Below are positions 26,201 through 38,200 of a stretch of DNA of 64,000 nucleotides, in pieces. The stretch comes from Anaspis maculata. Lineage: Eukaryota > Arthropoda > Insecta > Coleoptera > Scraptiidae. The notes below the pieces were generated by a model. That model did no database searches and was not told the DNA's origin. It saw only the letters and a list, made by a program, of their open reading frames with translations. Made by a program: the position numbers and the translations under genes. The DNA is taken from contig OX421963.1 in the NCBI GenBank assembly GCA_949128115.1, positions 86,313,602 through 86,377,601 of the forward strand, given 5' to 3'. The first letter of the stretch is position 1; every line of letters begins with the position of its first letter.

Positions 26201-29200
26201 TCGTGACCGCCATCTTGAATCTCCGTTTCACTCAACAGTTGGAAAAGTGACAGTCGAATGTGAGAATGTTGGCATCCTGTCACCCTATTACGAAAAAGAT
26301 GGCTTTGAAGCAGGGTGAGGGTGTCTTCATCGAGAAAACATTGTCACCAAAGTTTTTCATGGTAATACGCATTTGCAGCGCCTGTGATGGCTAATGAGAG
26401 ACTTGAAAGTGCCGAGTGAGTTCTTTGTCACAATCCTACATTCATTTTGAGCTAAAATACCAAAATTCATGATAATCGATCCAAAGGTAAACTCTTGATG
26501 GCTTGCTGAACAAAATAGGTGGCGCTTTTTGATGAGAAATGCAAAAAAATCGGGCTATCATTATCATGTTATCCCTCACCAAGAGAAGGCTGTTGCAAAA
26601 ACTGAAACAAATCAACGCTGAAATGTTTTGTGAGATTGAAGTCTATATTCTTGAGGCAATAAATGTTGGACACATGCGTCCGGTTACCAGAGAGAAGACA
26701 TGGAAGGCGTGAATGTAGAAAAAAAATCAAAATTCTTATTCACATATTTCATTCAGAAACCTACCAAAAGTTGATGACTAACAATATTACATCCATTTTG
26801 AGATTTAGTACCAAAATTCATCATCATCGAGCCAGAGACACAATTTTGGTAGCTTTCTGAAAATAATACGTGGCTCAGAACATAGAAAAAGCTTTCTGCA
26901 TGCAAGTCTCTCATGTCTTCTCTCTAACAAAGGGACGCATGTGTCCAACATTTTATGGCTCGAAATTATGGGGCCGACTCCCCCAAAACATTTTAGCGTT
27001 GATTAGTTTCAGTTTTTGCAATAGCCTTCTCTTAGTGAGGTATGACATGATGATGATTGCTCGATTTTTTTTGCATTTTTCACTAAAAAGCGCCACACAT
27101 TTGGTTCAGTAAGCCACCAAAAATTTACCTATGGACCGATCATCATGAATATTGGTAATTCAGCTCATGATGAATGTAGGATTGTGACAAAGAGCTCCCT
27201 CTGTTCTTTGAAATCTTTGATGAGCCATCACAGGCGCTGCAAATGCGTATTACCAAAAAAACCTTGGGTAACACTGTTTTCTCGAAGAAGAGACCCTTAC
27301 CTTGCTTCAAGGCTATCCTTTTTATAAGAGGGTGACTGAATGTCAACTATCTCACATTCAGTTGTCAGTTTTTCAACTGTTGAGTAAAACGGAGATTCAA
27401 GATGACGGTCGCGAAGAAAAAAAAGTTCACTGTCTTATTTCTGGAAATAACAAGTCTTGCATTTGGTTCCTGATCGTTTTTGATTCATGACCACACTGGC
27501 CATAGAACTACCAAGTTGCACTTCGATATCTTGAAAATTCACTAATTTACCGAGAAATAAAATATTCAGAAGAAAATTCAGTTTTTCCTGAATATTCCAA
27601 GAACCGCTCAAGATTAGCCAAAACCGTTGACTGTTCCTCAATGGGTGATATATTGTGAATATATGTGCCTATTCACGTGGATTCATCTGGTTTGGTTGAT
27701 GATATACGAATTTTTCACTTTTTTTTCAATACGACACCCTGTATACGACGCCTGCATTGCTTGCGACTTTGGCTCCTGATCTTAATCGGTCAAACATGGT
27801 CTCGGCAATAGGTATGCCAAGTGGCATTGCTTGTTATGAAAGTGAAGGGTATTACACCTTAACATCCGGACTACTATAAGCTCAAACCAAAATACATTCT
27901 TGTAACTTCCCAAAAAGACCTGAATGGTGAATTTCTGTCAAGGAATAGAAAGTAAGGCGAACAACAAGTGTGGGTACTTCTTTTGAAAGCCATGCAGATA
28001 GGTATAGGTTCAGAATGCCTCCATATTATGCGGTTTTATCTAGGTACTGGTTTTTGAAAGTAAATTTACCTACATCTTCTTCACAAAGCTGAACACATTA
28101 CGGGAGTCCATACCACCGCCTCTGTTTATGTTTATGTGATAAGTATATGGTTTATGTTATCCCAGAATAGCGAATCCTCATGGCACCCCCGAGGTAAACG
28201 GCGATGTTTACCTAATGCAAAGTGCCGGTTTGTTGATTCTTCACTCCAGGCCAGGGTCCTCATGACAGTCACGTGATGCTGATGCCCCTGCCCTTGTATG
28301 CCCTGCCCGCGCCCGGTCTATGCCCTGCCCCAAACGGCTGGGGCTACGCCACTGCAGAACGTACCAGAAGCCTCACTTCATCTCCAGTGATGCCAACCCA
28401 AGGTCGGACCAAGCGAGAGTCGGAGCAATGATAAGTCGGAACAAGCCGACGCACCCTTCTTGAATCGTGTGAGAAAAGTCCCTGAGAGTAAAATACATTC
28501 CGCAGTACACTGATGTAGCGAGTGTTGCCTAAAATCGTGGTTTTTAGGCAACTTATTTCGCTAGTCAAACTGAAAATAGAGTTGTTGGGGGTTGCATTAT
28601 GGGTTGCGTACGCACATCCGATCAATGTAAAACGCAGTTATTTATAATTTAATGAACAATGCGGACTTTTTGATGAAAAATGAGTAATCACTAGTGTGTA
28701 TTAACCTCTAGCCTCTATGGCGGTTTTTCACGCCATTTTCTAGCATTTGTTCGCAAATTTTGTATTTGACGCCATTACTTCAGAAGACGAGTATGCGCGC
28801 TGATGGCGCGCTGGATAATGAAAGGTACTATTGGACGGTCAACCCTTGTAGTCAGAGGATTTGCCCGCCTCCCCTTTCTGTGTACGCATCAACATCAGGG
28901 GTTTGTTAGCGTCTTTTTATTTGGGGGGGGGGGGAATCTGCCTCTTATCTTATCCTCCACTTAGCAGCGCAAGGAAAAAACCATAACCACTCTGTTGTGT
29001 TGTCCATATTCACTTTGTGTATGAATCAAGTGACAAATGGATATTTACATTTACATTACATTTACACTTGAAGCGGGATTCTTCCTCTTACTTTCTCACC
29101 GGATATTTAGATAGGTACTATTGATAACAAAATTAACTCATACAGCTATATTTTGGCTGCGTGAATTGAACATTTCTGTCAGTGCCAAGGTGACAAAGCT

Positions 29201-32200
29201 CAATCAAGCTGATTTCCGTCAATCATGCCTCGATTTAGCATGAACGAAAAAACAGGATTGTTATACAGCTGGAAGAAGTTCTTTCTAGACGGGTTACTTT
29301 GATGTTTGTACTGTCTGTGAAGAAGCAATGGGTGGAACACGGGAACTTTGCTAGAAGAGGTGGTGACGGAAGGTCAAGAATTTCCACTGTGGACCAAGAC
29401 CAAGCGCTGTTCGATCAACTACGACATGATCCCTTCAGTACGGCACGAGAAGCGATAAACGAAACTGCCTTTCCAGGCTGCTGGATGACTGCGAACCGCC
29501 GAGTTCGAGAGTCTGGACTGTGCTGCAGGGTGGCTGCTAGGAAGACATTTTCAACAGACTAGAGGAAGCAAACTCATCCTCTGCATATTCGCTCACCCAC
29601 ATTTATCGAGAGTAGGCTTTTGGGATCGGAGTGCAGCATCCAAGACAAATTCAGTTCAAAAACTACACAAATATTTTCAAATTTCAACTTGACTTTGATA
29701 GCTAGATCTTTCAGAAATGACGACTCTGGGAGACATGACGACGAAATCGTCAAAAAGTCGAATCCACCCCAACCAAATGATAAATAATCACGGCGACTGG
29801 ATTTAGACGCTGTATGAGTTCATTTTGTTACCAATAGTAGCTAGGGTGGGAACCAATCAAAATTGTTCTTGTCTAGATACCGACGCTGGGAAGTGTAGCT
29901 TAGTGAGTACGAAACGGCGACCTCGGCCTGGCTGCGATTTGAGTACTGCGCCTATAATCCATTCCGACCAAAAAAAAAAAAAACAGCTTGCTATGAAAAA
30001 TTCGAGTTCTGTTGGTGTTCCTGATTTTTGATGTTTAATGTCATCTTGATAGAAGGGAGAGTATGTTAAAATTTGTGTCCTTATGACATAAAACCTTCAC
30101 CTGAACTAACTAACACATGCGACGAAATTACACTCCGGCGTTAGAAATGGGTTCCCCTCGATCATTTGTAAAACTAGGTATATATTCCTACTGTTGCACC
30201 TCCCAACACTTCTCACTATTGAAATACCGGGTGATCATTTGAAAACTATCCACCTGCAATAACTCCTAATTCCTAGTCAATATTTCTTCGAGCAAAAACA
30301 GGTCGATTTTTATATCGAGGGGGACATCTAAAACATACATTGACAAATTTATATCTTCAGCTCCCTCGCCCCCACCCATCCCAAAAATAAAATTTCAAAT
30401 TACACTACCTACCTTGCGATACATCAAATTGAAGAAAATTAAATTTCGTTTTCGCCCGCTTGATTTGTTTCAGTGGCGATTTGTGGCTGGTACGTAGTCG
30501 ACACTACAAAAAGGTTCTGCATTGTCCCGTAACTTACAATTAGCTTATTGGATTGGTGATTTTGCAAGACGGCGTTACCTATGGAAATTACTTCTAAGGG
30601 CCGGTATTTCTATCTTCTATCTTAATAAAGTCCCTCGTAACATTATTCGGCAAATAAACGCCATCAGTCTTTTTCCCACCTCCCATCCTCCCAATAAAGT
30701 TACTCCGTCTAATAATTCGGCTTTCAAGTTTTTTTTTTCAACGTCCTATATCTTCCTTATAAAGCTGAATTTTTCAAAACCGCTCCGGAAAACCCTACAG
30801 CTTGGTGCTATAGATCTAGATATAAAAACAAAAACAAATAAAGATCTTTTGACTGCTACTTCATCGAATCGTCCGACATGGATGCCTCCGTAATGATGAG
30901 TCCCCAGTAGGCGTGAAACACGTGTCTCGTGGTGTGGCAGTCTAAGAGCTCTGTCCATCCAAAACTGTTGAAATCGCTTTGGCCTTTGGAGGCGCATTCA
31001 TTTGCGTGTATGTTTGTTCTTCCTTGTGCATATTGCATTGTCACAGGAGGTGACTATCCCCCCTGCACGAGGGCGAGCAAGTGATAAAACTGATTGTGGA
31101 AGTGCTATACGGGGATTCCGTCAGAAGACTCGACGAGCGTATGAGGTGAGCGAGAGTGTGGATGCACCCGTTTGGGGCTTGCCCCATCGGACACGAGTAC
31201 AAACCGACCTGTGTCTTTGTATCAAGTACCTACCGTAGACTAAGGATCTTTGTAGTGAAGACAATAAAGAGTATTCTGTATCAGAACCTGTGGACTTCAA
31301 CCATCTGAGTCCCCATTACCCCCTCAAGCTGGAAGGATCAGCCCTTCTAGCACACCATACAGCTGTATAGGCATAATCGGGGCACCAGCCAGCGCCTTAA
31401 ACCTATACGTGACATGGTGGAGGCGCCGGTATGTAAATATTTAGACGCTCAGGCATCATTTCACGAATAAGCTCTCGTAATCAATTTATCTATCTGATGG
31501 TTATCGCTAGGAATTTTATTGGGAGATGAAAATACCGGTCCTTAATTACTGGAACTTCAAAGTAGTAGGCAGTTCTAATTGATAAGATGTACTGAGTGAC
31601 TGCTAAATACTATGACCTAGGCAAGATTAGAGCGTTGCAACGAGTCCAAGCTCGAGCGTAGTTCCGGAGAGAATAGCCGAATTGAGCAATTTCAGTTGAA
31701 TCAAGTCATGGACGTCAAAACTAAAAGTTCATAATAGCTTCAACCATTACTTTGACCACCACAGTGAATGCATTATTTTGATGTTGAATGTTATTGTCAT
31801 TAAAAGAACAATATTGTGAAAATGGCCGAACAGCCACAGCCCATACAACCCACAGCCACACCGGTAAAATTTCTGACACCGACGATGGTTTTGACAAGAT
31901 ATTCGCTTGCTGCGACCCACATGGTGAGGTGATGACTGTGGCTTTATCCTTGAACATTTATCAGTAATAAACGGCAAACCGACACCAGAACAAAGTCCTT
32001 TCCAGTAGTTGACTATTTATATTAGGAAACTACGAAGGCGCAGAGCGGACATGAAAGTTCTTGTTTTGTAATTGCCACTTTTTTTGTCAATTGACACCTT
32101 ATTTTGGCAAATGCCGATTTTTTTTCTCTCAATTGACACTTTTTTCTGTCAATTGAGGCTTTTTAGCACGTTTCGGTAGAAAATGATGTTTATATAGCCG

Positions 32201-35200
32201 GTTTGTCCGTCTGTCTGTAAGTCCGTCCGTCTGTCTGTCCGTTTTCCACCTGTCTGTCCGTGTAGAAGTTGGGAAGTTGGACTCCTTCGGGAATGATCCT
32301 TGGAACTTTTTCCGATTGATAGCTCAGGTCCTCAAGGGTGGCCAATGAATGGGCAGACTGAATTTCATGGTGGCGCCGCCATCTTGGTCGCCATATTGAA
32401 ATTTCTTTTTAGTGGAACGATTGTCATGAAACGTAAAACGTAGGTACTCTTGTCTCGTATGAATCCGCTTCAGATTCATTCGCTCTGAATCCGCTCCAGC
32501 GGATCATGAAATTCAGTTTGAAAATAAGAGTGACCATACGAAGCAAGGGTAAGTTCCAAGTTCCAGGAAAATCTTTCCACTAATATGAAATTTCAATATG
32601 GCTACCAAGATGGCGGCGCCACCATGAAATCCAATCCGCCCATTGGCTACCCTCGAGGACCTAAGCTCTCCATCGGAAAATGTTCCAAGGCTCTAGCTGC
32701 ATTCACCGAGGAGGAGTACAACTTCTTAATTTCTACACGGACAGACAGACAAACCGGCCATATAAACGTCATTTGCAATCGAAATGTGCTAAGAAGTCGC
32801 AATTGACAGGAAAAAGTGTCAATTGACAGGAAAAGTGGCAATTGACAGAAAAAAAAGGTAATTGTCAGAATAAAGTCGCAATTGACAGAAAAGTGCCAAT
32901 TGATAGAAAAAAGTGGCAATTGCCAGAACAAAGAGTCAATTGACAGAAAAAAGTGGCGAATGCCAAAATAGAGTCGCAATCGCCAGGAAAAATTCGCAAT
33001 TGACAGAAAAAAGCTCGGAAAAAAGTGTCAATTGACAGAAAAAAAAAGTGGCAATTGTCAGTCAGAATGAAGTCGCAATCGACCGAAAAAAGTGTCAATT
33101 CACAGAAAAAAGTCGCAATTGCCAGAATAAAGAGTCAAATTGAAAGACAAAAGTAGCAATTGCCAGAATAAAGTCGCAATTGCCAGAAAAAAGTCAATTG
33201 ACAGAAGAGTGGCATTTACGAAAAAATATTTTTAATGTGCGCTCTGCGCCTCCGTAGGAAACGATCCGCTGCAAAGCTGTTTTCAAAAGTTGCTTGCACT
33301 GGTAGCGTCATCTACCGGCCAGTATCAAAAGGTTGCGATGGCGCATCTTTGTATATTTTCACCCAACGCAAATCACGGTTTGGCAAAATGTGAAATAGCG
33401 AAAAAAATTGTCCACCAAATCTAACACCGTAGCTTGATTCTTTATTATTTTCCGTTCCAGAAAAACCCAATTTCAAAATAATTCATCGGTGAATTTGTCC
33501 TGTGGGCAATTAATTCCAAATTTCATTTATCCCAGTAGGTTTTCTTATGTTCATTTTTTGAGGCCCATCTGCAACGTTCAGTTTAAGTATAGTGATTGGT
33601 GCCAAATTGTTCCTTGGACCATGACAAACAAGTATCACGATGGTGGACATCTAAGATCCGCGACTGGGCAGCCGAATGAGGGGAGGGGGCAGGAAACGTG
33701 CTGAAGAAGAGATAAAAAATGTTAACTCATGAACCAAAAGAGTTGGAATTATGAAATATCGCATAAGAGCTCGCTATTTCACGCCATTGATAACGCAGTA
33801 AACCATTTTTAAAAATACTGAACCGTTCCAGAAAGATCTCAATTGAACTTTTTTTTTGAAAATTTTACTGTTGAAAACATACAAAAAACTACACAATAAT
33901 ATTTTTGGCAGCTAAAGGTGTTGGAAATATATGCATATTGGTGAAAATCCCTTGGTCTTCTATTTTAGGAAATAAGACCCCATTATTCACCTACCTACGT
34001 GACTTTTTCGGTCATTCTTGGCCATTGGTCTTCCCGAAGAGCTTTGTTATGTCTATCAGGAATTCGTTTTTGATGGATTTTTTTGTGGAAAATGAGCACT
34101 CTTTGGTTCAAATAACTCCCAACAAATAACCTTTTAACTCGTATTCAACAGTTTTGGTAGGTGACTTCAAAAACTAGTACATTTGATGATAAAAGCCGTC
34201 CGTTGCCGGTTCATAATGAGCCATCATGTGACACTGGTCTTGTGCAGAACCACGTGAGACACCAAAATGACCATTTTTCTCGCCAAAGCCGCCACTAACC
34301 CGAGCACTAACCTAACTTGGGTAAGCTGTACCTTTTTATCTTTCAAATTCGTCAATAATTTGGATTTTATTGCTAACATTCTCAGAAGAAAAATAAGTTT
34401 ATCGAGATTTTCCTTCATTGGCGTAAAATAGTGAGGATGTATGCCATATTTGATAATTCCACCTCTTTCGGTTCATGAGTTAAAAAAATGTTATCTCTTC
34501 TTCAGCACGTTCTCTGCCCTCTCCAGCTGCGCAGTCGTGAGTCCCAGATGTCCACCATCGCGATTCTTGCTCATCATGATCTAAGGAACAATTTGGCATC
34601 AATGGCCTTGTTTACGCGAGGTTTAAAAGTTTAAAACTGGTGTTAAGGTCCGTAACATCAATGTTATCGTCCGCATAAACACCTCTAAACGCAAGTTTCG
34701 CAACAGCTGTTAAGCTTAGCTGAATGTGATGTTAAATTGCATTTAGTAAGCAAACAAGTGTTGGCAATCGCACGTAAACGCCCATGCCTATCCGCAGTAC
34801 ACTGATGTAGCGAATGTTGCCTAAAATCGTGGTTTTTAGGCAACTTTCACTACAGAAGTGTACTGCGGAATGTATTTTACTGCCAGGCTGCCAGGGACTT
34901 TTCTCACACGATTCAAGAATAGCGGCCTAGGTTAAGGGGCTGTCGGCTGTCATTTTGGTCGGCGCGCGTAAACACTCCTTACTAACCACTGTTAAAATCT
35001 CTGCTAAGCCTCGCGTAAACAAGCTCTGTCACTATATTTTAACGTCAAGTTGCACATGGGCCTCAAAGAATAAACATGAGAAAAACCCACTAAAATTAAA
35101 AAAAAATCAATTAAATTGTCCACAGGACAAATTTACCGATGAATTATTTTGAAATTGGGTTTTTCTGGATCAGAAAATAATAAAGAATCAAGCTACGGTG

Positions 35201-38200
35201 TTAGGGCTCGATACCAAGTTGCAGGCGCAAAGTTTGGGACGGCGTAACTCGCCAAATACAGCGGTCTGATTGGTTGGTATCCGCCGTTGCTATGGTAACC
35301 GCACTTACGGCGGTCTCAGCCCCAACTTGGTATCGAGCCGTTAGATTTGGTGGACAATTTTTTTCGCTATTTCACATTTTGCCGAACCGTGAAATACGTA
35401 GTTTGGCCCCGTGACTTTTTTTGAAATTTGAAGAGTCAAACCAAATCTAAGTGCAGGTGCATCTGCAGAAGTGTCGGAGCACCCGTTGTTCAACCACAAA
35501 TTCAGCGGGGCTTTGAGCCCAAAGAGGACTTCGATTGGTTCGAAAACTGCAGCAGGGTGCTTTCGCTATACCTACAAAGTGATTCAGAAAACATGTCCAA
35601 CAACACTGTGATTTTTCCATACACTTGCACCTGTGAAAAATTGGATTTGAAAGCGAAGACAGGCAAAGTTCTAAATAAATACTCGGTTTAATAGTCCAAA
35701 TAAATTGAGCAAAAAATATAATTCTTAGCGTAGGTATAAAATTCAGGGTTACACATCTCAACAATAACGTATTATCAAATACGAGCGTCCTCAAGTTGGT
35801 GTGCATCTGTATGACTATGGCCGAACTGTTGAAGACTCACATCCCCACAAACAAAAAAGCAGTCGCACGCCATCTTGAGGATATTCGCATTTGATGCCAC
35901 TATGCCTAATCCCTAGGAGGATTAAATAATAAGGGAAGCTAAGCCAGCTTGTGGGCTGGGAAAGGTGAATTCACGCGCGAGAGGGAAGGAGTACTAAAAC
36001 TACGCCCAACTACTGGATCAACTGAAGTTGAGCATTTTTCCTCTGGTTTAGATTTGATTGACGCGGTTCCGGCAGTGAAACCGAATTGTTTGTTGCATTG
36101 AAGGATACGTCGTTGAGCGATTTATATCATTTGCCGATTTCAAGTCGTGTTCAGGGTAGCCATCCTGAGAGAGATGGCTCCCCGCTCGCACTTTGATGTG
36201 TGAATTTCAGGCACGTTTCAATGTCATCGGTATCAATCATGTGTCAGTATTTGTAAATCGTGTTCTTGATTTCTGCTTCCTACGATCATAGCATATCGCG
36301 ACAGTAATGGAGACCTAGGGGCTGAATTTACCGCGTGAGAAGCGACCAAATCGGAGTGTAAAATGTTCAGAGAATCAAGTTCAAGAGAAATGGTACAGGC
36401 AAGTGCGAGCGCGCTATACACTAATTAATAGCAGTAATCCAGTTGTAAGAGTTCTGTTGCATCCACCAGGCTGCAGCATCTGAGATATGTGACGGCCATT
36501 CAATGACAGCTATTTTTAGGTTAAGTAAGGGGAACCCTTGAAAACCAGCACAAACAACTTCAGAAATTTCAATTGGCATGTGTGGCAAGTCGCAGGGAAA
36601 CCTGTCAAAAAACCATACAACTAGATCCAGTATTTGGGCGTAGTTCGTGAGCAGTAGTTGAGTGGCTACAGATTCATTCGCGCAGCTTCCCTTCCTATTC
36701 TCACATCCTCCCACTCCTCCTAGCTAAATTCCGATAAAATATTTACACAACAAATCGTCCTAGTTACAATAAAGCAAACATCACTCGTCTGGAACAAGCA
36801 AACTGAGATTGGCGTCCGAGGCGACCGAATTGATGAACTTCTGTTCGCCGCCCCGGATCGACAGGCTGTGCGTCGCCCCCGCGATCTTCTCCTTCATCAT
36901 CCCGGTGCGCTCCCACTTGCCGCTGCCGCAATTCGTGCACGCCGTCATCGGCACCACCTCCAGGCAGACGGTCCTGTTGCCGCAATTGCCGCACTTGAAG
37001 AACCTCTTCGTCGTGTCGAAAACCCTCAGCGGGTGCCTTTCGTCTTTGCATTTTTGCGACGCCGAAAAGTTCGTGTACTTGCAGGTCAGACACCGGACGG
37101 CCTTGCAGGGGACCTTGTACGTTTGGGCCATCTTTTCCTCCAGGCGTTCCTTGGCTTCCAGCTTGAAAAAGTACTTTTCTTGTTCTTCGTCGTCGTGCGC
37201 CTGCAGCAGGTCGGCGTGCTTGGACGTGGCCGCCATAATTTTCTTGAAACGGTCGGAACGGAAGTCGTTCTGTTCGACTTTTTGTTTTTTCGGGTCCGAT
37301 TCCAGCAACGACGGGTCAACGGGGCGCTTTTTGGATTTGACGCTGTTCGGGTCTGCTTTCGCTATGCCGCCGTTTTTTCTTATGTAGTTCATTGCGTTCA
37401 TTTTGGCGCGGTTCACGTGCTTCGTGCTGATTTTGGCGTTCAAATCGATCACCGAACTGGTGCCAGATAAGCGAATACTCGGGCAATCTTTTGAGGTTTC
37501 TCTCGAAGTTTCAAACGTTCCATTAGAGCCTTTACTAGTTCCGTTAGAGCCGTCTTTATTTCCGTTAGCTAGTTCTTTATTTTCTGCAGCTTTAGCTTTG
37601 AGCTTGGCTAATACTTGAACCGCGTTAGCTTTGGCTTCTTCCATCGTAACGCTGGATGACGCTTTTAAATCCGATCCAGGACTTGCAGAGCAATCACCAC
37701 CACCCAGCTTTTTTAAAAGCTCCAGATCTTTAGCCCGCTGCTTCATAGTAAGCTCTACGTTTACCGCAGCACCTTTCTTTACAACGGGCGAGTTTAAAAT
37801 CTTGCTTTGTTTCAAAGGCGCGTTACCAATCAAAGCTTTCAGCCTATCGTCGTCTTGTTTCTCTAGCTTTTTGTTTCGTCTTGCCGGAATGGCGCCGTAT
37901 ATTTTGCCAGCGTAAAAAACTTGATCTTTACCCAAGACTTTGTTGCGCAACGCAGTCAGACCTTGCCCAACAAAGCTGGATTGAAGCACCGAGCGTTTAG
38001 AACACTTCTGGTATTCTTGCTTCAAGTGATAGATGCAGAATTCGCATTTGCTTAGATTGACAATCGAAGTGCACGGTTCACCGTTCTTTTTCGTGCTTTT
38101 ACACGTACCCAAATCCTTGCTCTGACCCAGAATCATAACTTTTTGCGCTGTCTCCACACTAAGACATGCCACATCTTTCGAACCCTCCTTTTTATCCAAA

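Larger units (their letters stand above)
33374..35392. repeat. Foldback element of about 2.0 kb carrying two later insertions
   Basis: Ends CACGGTTTGGCAAAATG / CATTTTGCCGAACCGTG. Arms pair through AATTGTCCACCAAATCTAAC, AAACCCAATTTCAAAATAAT, GGTGGACATCTAAGATCC and others. The right arm is longer because it contains two insertions absent from the left: a TTGTTTACGCGAGG-ended element (34,606-35,024) and a family C MITE (35,205-35,339). Confidence 0.85.

Noticed and set aside
30522..30893. 123-codon plus-strand ORF
   Set aside because: No domain, mixed low-complexity composition and no splice or start context; likely chance.
32799..33215. Possible CRISPR-like array
   Set aside because: Direct short tandem repeats without unique spacers, inside a foldback arm of a eukaryotic genome.
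36809..37470. Plus-strand ORFs of 192 and 200 codons
   Set aside because: Antisense to the conserved MCM10 C-terminus; composition follows the codons of the real gene.
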